Shown: positions 1 to 10,680, counted from the stretch's first letter. The stretch: DNA of 64,000 bases from Poa pratensis (GCA_947311845.1 CAMZMU010000080.1:16372313-16436312); one strand, 5' to 3'. The notes: generated by a model not told the origin, from the letters alone. Translations and numbers: made by a program.

Positions 1-370
1 AAGGTAGCACCTCCCAGTGCCAGCCCGGCGGAGTCCAGTCACGGACATCGCCCCTCTGGTCCAACAGTGACATCACCCCTCTGGTCCTGCAAGCAAATTT
101 AAATAAAGTGCAAATTCATAGCAACTATCAAATAACACAATTTTCAAACTCATTTTTAGCAATGTGAAAATTACACAATATAAACCAACAATGAACACAA
201 CTAAAATTATCTACAATCTAAGCTACACAACTATATGTCCTATTTTTAGCAAAGTCATGCCAAAATTCACGAAAAAATTTGGCATGACCTTTGCTAAAAA
301 AGGGACATATGGAGTACCCGAATTTGCCGGAACGGAAGTTAATCGACGTTCCGGCAAACTCAAGGCTGCG
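1..370. repeat. Hairpin-rich repeat fragment, family unknown
   Basis: No coding potential is seen. Bases 39-95 contain two near-copies of a motif ending CCCCTCTGGTCC. Bases 242-303 form a strong stem-loop: TTTTTAGCAAAG and its near-complement flank a short A-rich loop. A second inverted pair, CCGGAACG and CGTTCCGG, lies at 329-356. Coding homology to the gypsy element begins right after it, near 370, so this block is probably a separate insertion or rearranged piece joined to it. It could be the end of a DNA transposon, but no terminal repeat or target duplication could be placed. Confidence 0.5.
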
Positions 371-372
371 AG

Positions 373-1824
373 TTGTGGCACATAGGGCGTGAGAGCACTG
401 AAGAAGCAGATAAGCTAGCCAACATTGGCGCGACTAAAGCACCAGTTCCACCTGGTGTCTTTCTCGAGCGCATCGAGCACAGGTCCATCAAGCAAACGCG
501 AAGATCTCCTACATCAGCCGCACCAGACAAGAGCAAAGCACCTAGCACAGAGGACCCGCCAGTCGAGGTACTCCTCATTGAGCCAACTTGGACTCAACCT
601 TTCCTCGCACACATACTCCGCGGTGAGGTACCTGATGACATAACAGAGTCAAGACGCGTCACTCGACGATTTAAAGCATACACCGTCATCAACGGCGAAC
701 TATACAAGCGCAGCATATCAGGTATGTTCCAACGATGCATAGCATTTGAAGATGGCAAGGCCATCCTTCGTGACATTCATGCAGGTACCTGCGGGCATCA
801 TGCCAGCAGTCGATCACTCGTAGCCAAAGCCTTTCCCGTAGGCTTCTACTGGCCCACAGCACTCAAAGACGCGGAGGACATAGTCAAAAGGTGCATCGGC
901 TGTCAAAAATTCGCCACAAAGCCGCACGCACCCGCATCAGCATTGAAGACAATACCATTGGCCTGGCCCTTCGCCCAATGAGGGCTTGATATGGTTGGGC
1001 CACTCAAAAAATTCTCCCATGGAGGGCATACTCGCCTTCTGGTGGCGGTCGACAAGTTCACCAAGTGGATTGAAGCAGTCCCTATCACAAGTTCGACTGC
1101 CACTACAGCAGTCAATTTCATGAAGTCTATCATATACCGCTTCGGTGTACCAAGCAGCATCATCACTGATAATGGTACAAACTTCACGGCTGAAGAGTTC
1201 CTATCCTTCTGCAAAGAGCTGGACATCACGCTCAACTAGGCATCCGTGGCACACCCGCAGTCCAATGGCCAAGTCGAAAAAGCCAATGGGCTCGTGACGA
1301 GCGGAATCAAGAAACGCCTCCTGGTGCCACTCAAAAGAGCCGCGGTTGCTTGGGTCAAGGAACTCCCATCTGTGCTATGGAGCCTGCGCACAACTCCCAA
1401 CGCTTCAACACAATTCACCCCATTCTTTATGGTCTACGACGCAGAGGCAATCCTGCCATCAGATGTAAGATTCAATGCACCAAGAGTCGAAGCGTACCAT
1501 GAAGATGACGCAGATGAAGCACTCGAAGACGCAGTCGACTTGCTCGAAGAATCGCGCAACACGGCGCTAGCACGAACAGCTGTCTATCAGCAGGACCTCC
1601 GCAACTATCACAGCTGTCGACTGCGCACCAGGTCCTTCGATGTTGGCGACCTGGTACTTCGACTGAAGCAAAAGAAGGTGCACAAACTCGCATCCCCATG
1701 GGAAGGACCCTTCATCGTCACCGAGGTCATGGGTGGTGGAGCATACAGACTGAAGCACGCGAAGATAGGCAATCTCTCGCACAACCCTTGGAACGTTGCG
1801 CTGCTGCGCCGTTTCTATGCTTAG
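373..1824 (+). pseudogene. RNase H tail and integrase of gypsy pol, two in-frame stops
   Basis: One reading frame carries the end of RNase H (about 373-450), a zinc-binding HHCC region (HAGTCGHH near 778-800, CIGC near 895-906) and the integrase core. The catalytic triad is intact: Asp in VAVDKFTKW (1051), Asp in ITDNGTNF (1168) and Glu in NGQVEKANG (1276). The C-terminal region ends in the family-typical pattern NPWNVALLRRFYA. The frame is broken by TGA at 979-981, where relatives have Trp (WPFAVWGLD), and by TAG at 1237-1239, where relatives have an aromatic residue. Both are single-base nonsense changes without frameshift, so this is a fairly young pseudogene. The start is a truncation junction, not an initiation site. 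Confidence 0.9.
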
Positions 1825-2356
1825 ATTGCTCAGTCGCATAATCTAATAGGCACATATGTCGGATAGCTGCTGGTTTCAGACGCGCTCTTTTCCTTATCAG
1901 GGTATCTACGGGGACTGGAAGGTTTTTAATGAGGCGGCCTGCAGCTTAACATTCAAAAGTGGAATATAATCAAAATGTTCCTCCTATCTTTCTGTCTACT
2001 ATTCGCATAACTCATAACTTAGCCGCATCCGAGCGCTCGGGGGCTGCGTTATCCAAAATGCGAGCTCTCGCAAAAACAAACAACCCAGACGCACTCGAAT
2101 ACTCGGGGGCTGGGTCATAAAAAAGGTTGTGCAAAGAAACATCCCAGGCTCACTCGAATGCACGGGGGCTGGGTCCTAACACAAAAAAGCTCATAAACAG
2201 TACTCTCAGCCGTACCCAAGGACTCGGGGGCTGGATAGTCATAAGTTTACAATAAATCACTTCATAACACCCCCACTCAACAGGCTCGGGGGCTAAGTTC
2301 ATAATACTTACAAGTATTACATTTACACTCGGGGGCTGCCCCTATGCATAAAAACC
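1825..2356. other. 3' noncoding region with six CTCGGGGGCT motifs
   Basis: No open frame. The purine-rich motif CTCGGGGGCT (or one-base variants) recurs near 2036, 2102, 2162, 2223, 2285 and 2329, mostly in short blocks starting with an Ala/Pro-like GC segment followed by A/T. In Tat-type elements this motif resembles the polypurine tract next to the 3' LTR (compare CCCGGGGGCTAC at 62060-62071), so these look like multiplied polypurine-tract-like units. Confidence 0.6.
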
Positions 2357-3126
2357 TTAATCTACAGGTTCATCCTTTGGCTGTGTCCACTTCTCCTCCT
2401 CCTTTAGCACATGATGGATTAGGACCAGTGCGTCCACCCGTGTCTCTTGGTAGTGCTCCTCCATTTGCACAGGACCACCACCTGGTACGGGTGCAGGCCC
2501 CATCGCAATCTTTTTCAAATCAAGGTGTGGAAGGTGCGACCGCACAAAGGCAAGAGCAATGTTAGCCCCGCTAATCAGTTGCTCGCGTACAAATTTCTTG
2601 ATCGCCTTGCCCTTTCGAAATTTCTTCAGCAATGCAGCAAGGCTTTGTGGTTGCTCATTCAAAGGAAACAAAGCCTCGTGGACTCGAAACAAAGCTAACT
2701 TGCAGCTCTCCAGTCGAATCGCAGTTCGCCACGCACGATCCAGAAGCTTTACCAAAATGGCACTCCTCGCCCTGTCCGACCAAAAGGGGTGGGCAGCGTA
2801 CTCCGCGCTACTCGCTTGACCGTCGAGTCGGTCCTGTAGCCGCGCCTCCTCCTTCGACTGGTCAAAACAAACACCTATGGCAAAAATAATGCAAAATTAT
2901 TAACCCAGTCAACCTGTGTGTCGAGTCCACAATTCAATTTCCAAAAGGGCTTACATTCAAGCTGTAGGTTCACTTTCTCCAACTCTTCAAGCAAAAAGGC
3001 CTCCCGCTCCATAGTTGGAGATGGCCTCGACTGCAACTCCGCATATGCGTCTTGTGTCTTCTTTAGCTCGCTTGTCACCTCGGAAAGTTTGAGCTGAAGG
3101 AAGTCGATGATTTTCTGATCATTCAC
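2357..3126 (-). pseudogene. Antisense gene of the Tat element, C-terminal exons
   Basis: Two exons on the strand opposite to pol: about 2955-3126 (upstream limit unsure) and 2357-2874, separated by an 80-bp GT-AG intron (2875-2954). Joining them keeps one frame from a coiled-coil segment (TSELKKTQDAYAELQSR, LLEELEKVNLQLE) into VCFDQSKEEARLQD and on to a C-terminal region with FVREQLISGANIALAFV and a Pro/Gly tail. This coherence across the splice is good evidence of a real spliced gene. No N-terminus, ATG or promoter is visible, so it is a fragment. Its layout parallels the larger antisense gene at 42756-46130. Function is unknown; an accessory coiled-coil protein is the safest description. 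Confidence 0.65.
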
Positions 3127-3361
3127 GCTACGTGACTGAGTTGAGCCGCTCGCACCTGGACCAGTCGATATTCTAGAGACACAGGTCTACATCCAGAATA
3201 ACTCAGAACATAAGAGAAACAGAAGAGATCAAGCAAAAGGCTCGGGGGTTGTGCCTCCCGATAACTGGAGTTCATATTTCATGAAGCACAAATACGAAGT
3301 CTGAAGTTTTTTACAGCAAAAGCAAAATCATAAAAGTCCCTAAAACTAGGCGACGAAGGAA

Positions 3362-3778
3362 TCACTCGCTAGTCATCGACTTCTTGGAGGAAGCCTTCTT
3401 CGCCTAAACCTTGGCTGCCCTATCTTCAACAGTTGTTACAAGCTGTTGAGCATACTTTTGGGCAGCCTCCATCCAAGTGCCTAACCCGACGGTTTTGCCG
3501 CCAGGACCCCTCGGGAACTTTGTTGTGACCTTGTCAAAATCTGCCTCGATTCCGTGCGCGAGCAACATGAGAAAAGTAGTCTAAGCACCACTTACCATTT
3601 GCTCGCGACAGAAATCGGCGACGGCAGTTCCTTCGGGCTTGAACAGCTCCACCAGTTCTGCAAACGTAGATGGAAGCTCATCATCTGGGAAGAAGCTACT
3701 GTGAAGGGCGTCCAAAGCACTCGCCGCCTTCGTCAGCATCTCCCTTGCCCTACTGTTGGCAACCTCTGCGACGGCCAC
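3362..3778 (-). pseudogene. Second, related antisense gene fragment, truncated
   Basis: The exon at 3597-3778 encodes a segment with FPDDELPSTFAELVELF and FCREQMV that is clearly related to FPLNEQPQSLAALLKKF and FVREQLI in the neighbouring antisense gene (2357-2874). A GTAAG donor follows at 3595-3591. A downstream exon-like frame (about 3362-3575) contains GIEADFDKVTTKFPRGPG and a Lys-rich tail, with an in-frame TAG before the tail. The acceptor is missing or too close to the donor, so a deletion is likely. The Athila-like LTR at 3796 cuts the upstream side. Two homologous antisense C-termini side by side suggest a tandem duplication of the cargo. Confidence 0.55.
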
Positions 3779-3795
3779 ACTTTCATCAAGTGAAG

Positions 3796-5316
3796 TGATA
3801 CGTCTCCAACGTATCCGTAATTTCTGCTATTCCATGCTTATATTATACCATTTGCCACAGTGCCAGTTCCCTGTTTTTTGCTGTTTTTGGTTTCAGAAAG
3901 TTACTTCTGGAAATATTCTCGGAATTGCACGAAACAAAAGGCCAAGTCCCTATTTTTCCAGCACGTACACGGAGTCCGAAGGAGAGACGAAGGAGAGCCA
4001 CGAGGTGGCCAAACCACCAGGTGGCGCGGCAGGGGCCCACCGCGCCTGCCTGTGGTTTGGGCCCCTCGGGGGTCCGCCGACATCGCCCCTTCGCCTATTT
4101 ATTCCCCGAGACGCGAAAACCCTAAAACACCGAGCCTTTCATCCAGAACATATTCGCTGCCGCCGCCGTCGTCAACCCTAACTCGGGGGGTTCTGAAGCT
4201 CTTCCCGGCACCCTGCCGGAGAGGGGAATCATCACCGGAGGGCTCTACATCGCCATGCCCGCCTCCGGAGTGATGCGTGAGTAGTTCATCCTTGGACTAT
4301 GGGTCCATAGCAGTAGCTAGATGGTTGTCTTCTCCACTTGTGCCATCATGTTTAGATCTTGTGAGCTGCCTATCATGATCAAGATCATCTTATTGTAATG
4401 CTACATGTTGTGTTTGCTGGGATCTGACTTATATTGATACCTATGTGGAGCTGAATATTATATTATCATGTCTATGTCATTTGTGATCTTGCATGCTCTC
4501 CGTTACTTGTTGAAGCCTTGGCCAGTGAATACTTGTAACTCCAAGAGGGGGTATTTATGCATGATAGTTGGGTTCAACCTCTATTTAACCTGGGATAGTG
4601 ACAGCAAGTTCTAAGGTTGTAGATGTGTTGTTGCCACTAGGGGTAAAACAGCAATGCTTTATTCAAGGATGAATGTATTGTTTACATTACGCACATTACT
4701 TAATGCAATTGTCTGTTGCTTGCAACTTAATACTGGAAGGGGTACGGATGTTAACCGGAAAGTGGACTATTTAGGCATAGATGCATGCTGGATAGCGGTC
4801 TATGTACTTTGTCGTAATGCCCAAATGAATCTCATAGTAGACACCACAGCTCACACATGCATGTTATATGCACTTATCAATTGTCAATTGCCCAGCTGTA
4901 ATTTGTTTACCCAGCATGTTAGTTATCTTATTGGAGAGACACCACTAGTGAACTGTGGACCCCGGTCCATTCTTTTACATCTGAAATACAATCTACTGCA
5001 ATCATTGTTCTCTACTGTTTTATGCAAACAAACATCATTTCCATTCGATACGTTTAACCCTTTGTTTTCAGCAAGCCGGTGAGATTGACAACCTCACTGT
5101 TAAGTTGGGGCAAAGTAATTTGATTGTGTTGTGCAGGTTCCACGTTGGCACCGGAATCCCTGGTGTTGCGCCGCACTACACTCCTTCACCAACACCTTCG
5201 AAGCAACCTCGTTTTCCTACTGGTTCGATTAAACCTTGGTTTCATACTGAGGGAAAACTTGCTGCTGCACTCATCATACCTTCCTCTTGGGGTTCCCAAC
5301 TGACGTGTGACGTACA
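3796..5316 (+). repeat. 5' LTR of the Athila-like element
   Basis: Begins TGATACGTCTCCAACG and ends near GACGTACA at 5316, just before a degenerate primer site. Compared with the 3' copy at 9090 it lacks about 79 bp after CCATTTGC (near 3854); the junction shares TGC with both deletion ends, suggesting microhomology-mediated loss. A TATA-like CCTATTTATT lies near 4096-4105. The open frames inside are LTR sequence, not genes. Confidence 0.8.
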
Positions 5317-5327
5317 AGCATTGTTTC

Positions 5328-5345
5328 TGGCACTATTGCCGGGGA
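5328..5345 (+). other. Degenerate primer binding site copy
   Basis: TGGCACTATTGCCGGGGA is a mutated copy of the tRNA-Asp primer site and sits 56 bp upstream of the perfect copy. It lies directly after the inferred LTR end, where the working primer site would be expected. Confidence 0.6.
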
Positions 5346-5383
5346 GATATTCCCTCGTCAACTAGAGCCACCAACACGTTTTC

Positions 5384-5401
5384 TGGCGCCGTTGCCGGGG
5401 A
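5384..5401 (+). other. Primer binding site, tRNA-Asp
   Basis: TGGCGCCGTTGCCGGGGA is the exact complement of the 3' end of plant tRNA-Asp(GUC) including CCA. Reverse transcription of the element would start here. Confidence 0.85.
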
Positions 5402-5562
5402 AAACCGAATTGCTTCTGCAAGGGGAGTCTCTCACACCCAATCTCTTTACTTTGTTATTTGTCTTGCTTAGTTTATTTTTATTTAGTCTTGTTTGCTCTC
5501 TTTATCAAAAACACAAAAAAATTAGTTACTTGTTTATTTCGGTTTTGTTTCTTGTCACCATC

Positions 5563-6437
5563 ATGTCTTGTTCCATGCCTGTTGCTATGTCACCTGAGGA
5601 ATTGATCTTCACTTTTAAACAAGGGAGTGAGGAGAATTTTAAAGAAGCTTGGTCTAGAATTAATGATTCCTTTGGTAAAACTGATCCTAAAATGACTTTA
5701 AGTTGCTTCTCACTAGCTTCTACTTTGGTCTAGCCCTTTGTTATAGATATGCTTTAGATGCTATTGTGGGAGGAGATTTCCTTCACTGTGATGGGGACCA
5801 AGCTTTTAATGCCATAAAAAAGTTGATTGCAACTTCTAGCTCAACTAATAAATTTGATTCGGCCCTTGTTAGCATCCATGCTAGATTAAACACTCTTGAG
5901 ACACATATATCTTGTTTAAAGGATGGCTATAATCAAATTCGGGAATATTTTGACTATGTTCCAACAAATTTTGAACCTTCGATGTGGGTCCCTACGGTAA
6001 AGGTTGCTATTTGTGGTGAAACCTTTTATGCTCGTTGTGATATTATGTCTGAGTTTTGCCTTATGCCTAAAAGCATTTATGAAACTTTGAATCTTTGGGG
6101 ACTTGCTGAAGGAGGAGAAGGAATAACTCTTACTGATAACTCTGTTATATTTCCCGAGGGGATAGCTGAGGGTGTGTTTACAACCTTTCTTGGGAGAACG
6201 GTGTCCACTGATTATCTTGTTATTGAATGTGCAGGGACAGGACAAATTACACTTGGAAGATCTCTGCTCAAATTAATGGGAGCAACCATAGATGTGGGAA
6301 AAGGCACTCTGAATCTTACCTCCACACCAAGGTGCGGCCATGTATTCCCCAAACCAAAGAGTAAGTCTAAGGGTAAGAGAGGTAGGCACATGGCCCTTGG
6401 TATTGATGTCAATGCTCCTCCACTTGACAACACTTGA
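5563..6437 (+). pseudogene. Short gag/protease-like protein of the Athila-like element
   Basis: ATG at 5563 opens a frame with a gag N-terminus-like segment (MSPEELIFTFKQGSEENFKE). It shifts frame near 5700 and continues 5703-6437 through a coiled region to a retropepsin-like domain (VKVAICGETFYARCD ... GTGQITLGRSLL). The usual protease Asp is present (CDIMSEF, near 6037), but the following residues do not give the D-T/S/L-G active-site pattern, so it should be inactive. The tail is basic (KPKSKSKGKRG). The stop is TGA at 6435. The whole is much shorter than a normal gag-pol, which fits a non-autonomous element. Confidence 0.75.
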
Positions 6438-9089
6438 TTTTCACTTTCTGCGCCTAGCTGAAAGGCGTTAAAGAAAAGCGCTTATGGGAGACAACCCATC
6501 GTTTTTATTTGCTGTTATTTTTGTTTTCTTTGAGTCAAGGAGTTTTGTTACTTCTGTAGCAACTCCTTTGTATCTTTATTTTATCGCAATGTTGTGCCAA
6601 GTAAAGTTCTATATTGAAAGTTGATGCAAGATTTGGATTTCTGCGCAGTGACAGATTTTTAGCTGTCACGGATTTGAGCTTATCTCCCTGTAGAAAATTC
6701 AAAAAATTCTGAAAAATCACGCATATTCCTGAGATATGTACGCAACTTTCATTATTTTAGGCCAGATCCATCTGAGCAACTTAAGTGCCTCGAAAAAATT
6801 CGTCATTCCAGACTGTTCTGTTTTTGACAGATTCTGCCTTTTGTTTTGCATTCGCTCTTTTACTGTGTTTGTGTGGATTTCTTTGCTCCACAAAGCATTG
6901 GTGGCTGTAGCTAATGTCCAGAAGCTTTGGGATTGATTGTATCATTACAGAATATGAGAATTTTTGATTATGCACTAACCCTCTAATGAGAACTGTCTTG
7001 AGTTTGGTGTGAAGGAAGTTTTCAAGGATCAAGCGAGAAGGGTGATATTATGTGATCAAGAAGAGTGAAAAGCCTAAGCTTGGGGATGCCCCCGTGGTTC
7101 ATCCCAACCATATTCAGAGAGACTCAAGCGTCTAAGCTTGGGGATGCCCAAGGCATCCCCTTCTTCATCAACAAACTTATCAGGTCATCTCTAGTGAAAC
7201 TATATTTTAATTCTTTCACATCTTATGCGCTTTACTTGGAGCGTCTGTGTGTTTTTATTTTTGTTTTTGTTTGAATAAATTCGGATCCTAGCAATCCTTG
7301 TGTGGGAGAGAGACACGCTCCGCTTTTTCATGTGAATACTCATGTTCTTCACTTATATTTGTTGAGTATTCTTAACTAGCTACTGCAGTGCTTTTAGCTC
7401 CTGTTTTTCATGCATCTCTTCGAGCTGTTAGCACTTGTTTATAAATACTCTCTTGCTGCATTATATTATCATTTGGAGAGTTTATGTTTAAATAAATTAT
7501 TGGTGTTTGTTTGGAAGAAAGAAAATGCTACATGTAGTAGTTGGTATTGGAAAAGACATATGCATTCTTGTAGATCATTGTCTTGTTTGATTTGATGCTT
7601 TGCAATTGTTTTGAGCTCTCAAGTAGATCATGTTTAAGCTCTTGCATCATGTAGTTAAAGCCTAGTAGTGGAGAACTACCGTAGAGCTTGTTGAGACTTG
7701 GGATGCATATTTGTTCTCTCTAAGGTCTAGATATTTTCTGGTAAAATGTTTGAGCAACAAGGAAGACAGTGTAGAGTCTTATAATACTTGCAATATGTTT
7801 TTATGTGATTCTTGCTGTACCGGTTTATACTTGTGTTTGCTTCAAACAACCTTGCTAGCCTAAACTCTGTACTGAGAGGGAATGCTTCTCGTGCATCCAA
7901 AACTTGAGCCAAAACCCATGCCATTTGTGTCCACCATACCTACCTACTATGTGGTATTTCCTGCCATTCCAAGTAAATATTTCATGTGCTACCTTTAAAC
8001 TATTCAAAACTTTATTACTCCTTATTTGTGTCAATGTTTTATAGCTCATGAGGAAGTATGTGGTGTTTTATCTTTCAATCTTGTCATTTACTTCTGACAG
8101 ACTTTCACCTGGACTAGTGGCATATACATCCGCTTATCCAATAATTTGCAAAAAGAGCTGGCAACGGGGTGCCCAGCCCCAATTAATTACAACTTTCATT
8201 AATAATTCTCTTCACATGTTTTGCCCTGATTTATCAGTAAGCAACTTAATTTTGCAAATAGACACTCCTCCATGGTATGTGAATGTTGGAAGGCACCCGA
8301 GGATTCGGTTAGCCATGGCTTGTGTAAGCAAAAGGTTGGGAGGAGTGTCATCTATAAAGAAACTAAAATACATGTGTAAACAAAAGAGAAGAGGGATGAT
8401 CTACCTTGCTGGTAGAGATAACGTCCTTCATGGGAGCCGCTCTTGAAAGTCTGGTTGACAAGGGGGTTAGAGTGCCCACTACCATTCGTTGACAACAACA
8501 AACACCTCTCAAATACTTATTTTGTGCTCTCTATATGCTTTCGAAAACTTAAAAAGCTCTAGCACATGATTTAATCCCTGCTTCCCTCTGCGAAGGGCCT
8601 ATCTTTTACTTTATGTTGAGTCAGTTTACCTACTCCTTTCTATCTTAGAAGCAAACACTTGTGTCAACTTTGTGTGCATTGATTCTTACATATTTACTTA
8701 TTGCACTTGTTATATTGCTTTATGTTGACAACTATCCATGAGATATACATGTTACAAGTTGAAAGCAAATGCTGAAACTTAATCATCCTTTGTGTTGCTT
8801 CAATGCCTTTTACTTTGAATCTATTGCTTTATGAGTTACCTCTTATGCAAAACTTTTTGATGCTTGTCTTGAAAGTACTATTCATGAAAAGTTTTTGCTT
8901 ATATGATTCATTGTTTACTCTTTATCTATTTGTTAGCAAACTATAGATCATTGCTTTGAGTCACTTCATTCATGACATGAGCCTTGCAATATATTGATCA
9001 AGATTGTGTGAAAGCATGTCTCCTCAGAAATTATTTGTTGTTATCGTTTTACCTACTCGAGGACGAGTAGAACTAAGCTTGGGGATGCT
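6438..9089 (+). other. Noncoding 3' internal region of the Athila-like element
   Basis: A/T-rich, without a supported gene. It opens with a conserved block (CTAGCTGAAAGGCG near 6453, GGGAGACAACCCATC near 6486) also present at 27390-27440. It contains two copies of the polypurine-like AAGCTTGGGGATGCCC near 7075 and 7133, and ends at CTCGAGGACGAGTAG followed by the polypurine tract. The block 7540-9089 aligns by eye with 28500-29932 and 39172-40621. Confidence 0.75.
9075..9089 (+). other. Polypurine tract
   Basis: AAGCTTGGGGATGCT immediately precedes the 3' LTR start TGATACG and is repeated at the equivalent position of the other two family members. It is the expected plus-strand DNA priming site. 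Confidence 0.75.
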
Positions 9090-9420
9090 TGATACGTCTC
9101 CAACGTATCCATAATTTCTGCTGTTCCATGCTTATATTATACCATTTGCTACATGTTTTATATACACTTCGTATCACTTTTATGCATTTTCTGGGACTAA
9201 CCTATTAACAAGATGCCACAGTGCCAGTTCCCTGTTTTCTGCTGTTTTTGGTTTCAGAAAGTTACTTCTGGAAATATTCTCGGAATTGCACGAAACAAAA
9301 GGCCAAGTCCCTATTTTTCCAGCACGTACACGGAGTCCGAAGGAGAGACGAAGGAGAGCCACGAGGTGGCCAAACCACCAGGTGGCGCGGCAGAGGGCCC
9401 CACCGCGCCTGCCTGTGGTT
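9090..9420 (+). repeat. 3' LTR of the Athila-like element, truncated
   Basis: Starts TGATACGTCTCC and matches 3796 onward, including the segment deleted from the 5' copy, with few base changes. The match ends after GCCTGCCTGTGGTT at about 9420; the remaining ~1.1 kb of LTR is missing and unrelated DNA follows. No target duplication can be tested. Confidence 0.85.
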
Positions 9421-9696
9421 GACATAGTTGTCTAAATTAGGCCATTTTTCACACACTCGTGTATCTTTGATGTAGAATAGTGTTGAACAAGGGATTTTGC
9501 ATATATTTTTAACCAAAAACCCATTTTCCATTTCGGAGTGCCGAAACTAGCTTTTTAATGACGGAACTACCAAAACGGGTTCAGTGGGTAAAAATAATAA
9601 ATGACATCTTATAGAAACCCCTCTACCTAGTAGACATGGTTTCACCTTCTCAAAAATTCATTAACCAACTCCAACTTGGCAATGCCATTTGGACTA
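9421..9696. other. Unassigned A/T-rich sequence
   Basis: No gene, terminal repeat or recognisable element seen. It lies between a truncated LTR and a direct duplication, so it marks a deletion or recombination junction. Confidence 0.4.
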
Positions 9697-10207
9697 GAAC
9701 TGTTTTTCACAAAAACACAATAGAGAAAGTTCAAAACTAGCAAAACCGTACAATTAGAAAGTTGTAGAAAATCCAATTTGGCACACAACCATATAAAAAT
9801 TGCTTCCTAATTTGTTGAAAATCGGCCGGAACGTGTTTATGCCGACATCGGCATGTCCAGATCGCGCCCTGAAGGTGTTCGACAGCAGTCCAACGGTGTC
9901 GCACGCTCGTGGTCGTCGGAGAAACCCTCCCTCGTGGCATAACACCTTGGCCGTTAGAACGCTCGACTCACCCTGAGCACGATAGAGTGGACAACAAGGT
10001 GGACTACAACTGTTTTTCACGAAAACACAATAGAGAAAGTTCAAAACTAGCAAAACCATATAACTAGTAAGTTGTAGGAACTTCAATTTGGCACACAACC
10101 ATATAAAGATTGCTTCCTAATTTGTTGGGAATTGGCCGGAACGTTCTGATGCCGACATCAGCATGCCCAGATCGCGCCCTCAAGGTGTTCGACTACAGTC
10201 CGACGGC
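9697..10207. repeat. Direct duplication of about 205 bp
   Basis: 9697-9905 and 10004-10207 are closely similar. Both start with ACTGTTTTTCAC, run through GTTCAAAACTAGCAAAACC and TTGGCACACAACCATATAAA, and end in a GC-rich part (CCAGATCGCGCCCT, AAGGTGTTCGAC). They are separated by about 98 bp. The A/T-to-GC change inside each unit is sharp. No coding frame is supported. Confidence 0.75.
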
Positions 10208-10680
10208 GCCGCCCTCAATTTGTTGGGAATTTCACCCTGAGCATGATAAAGGAACGACAAGGTCGGACGGAGGCGAATCGAGCACGACGGCGTTCGCTAG
10301 AGGATAGGAAGACGGGTCGATCTCGATGTTTCTATCCATCCATGGCTCACGTACTGGCTCGAACCGGCTTGGTAGCAGCACTAGTATAGCATGCACGTAG
10401 TAACTATAGTTAGTATAACGGTACTAGTTTGAACCGGCTTGGTCACATACACTAGCAGTACTAGGTACTATGGAGCACGTACATACACTAGCAGCTGTTA
10501 TTTTTTTTTATTAAATCGATATTTTAATGATTCAAAAAATTCTGCAAAAAAATCATGGATGTTGACAATGATTTATTATACCGCTCTGTAAATTTTCAAT
10601 CCAAAATAGTTTGTATTCCGACCTACTCAAAAAAGAGAAAATCAGATAAATCTGAAAAAATTCGAATTTTACACTGTTTA
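10208..10680. other. Unassigned sequence with short repeats
   Basis: No gene is seen. Short repeats around 10370-10490 contain 'acactagcag' and 'gaaccggcttggt' twice. Near 10560-10580, GTTGACAATGATTTATTATA is the reverse complement of a segment found in the tandem units that follow, so the array has an inverted partial copy at its left edge. Confidence 0.45.

Larger units (their letters stand above)
371..3795 (+). mobile_element. Tat-lineage Ty3/gypsy retrotransposon, 5'-truncated
   Basis: The 3' half of a gypsy element: end of RNase H, integrase, 3' noncoding DNA with repeated CTCGGGGGCT motifs, then minus-strand gene remnants. An antisense gene between integrase and 3' LTR is the hallmark of the Tat group (Grande, Retand and relatives), and the integrase also resembles that of the element at 52128-63004. 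gag, protease, RT and both LTRs are absent. The right side is cut at 3796 by an Athila-like LTR inserted in or beside the antisense gene; the rest of the element is not recognised beyond 9420. Confidence 0.8.
3796..9420 (+). mobile_element. Athila-like gypsy element, non-autonomous, 3' LTR truncated
   Basis: Starts TGATACGTCTCC at 3796 and has a primer site complementary to tRNA-Asp (5384-5401), a short broken gag/protease-like frame, about 2.6 kb of noncoding internal DNA and a polypurine tract (AAGCTTGGGGATGCT) at 9075-9089. A second LTR begins at 9090, stays closely similar to the first and stops abruptly at 9420. There is no RT, RNase H or integrase, so it depends on an autonomous partner. 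Close relatives in this window are 23129-31390 and 39172-41194. The pattern matches Triticeae Sabrina/WHAM/Fatima-type families; I do not assign one. Confidence 0.85.

Noticed and set aside
5384..5401. tRNA gene suggested by the tRNA-like 3' end
   Set aside because: Only the complement of the last 18 nucleotides is present; it is a primer binding site. The same holds at 24525 and 53060.
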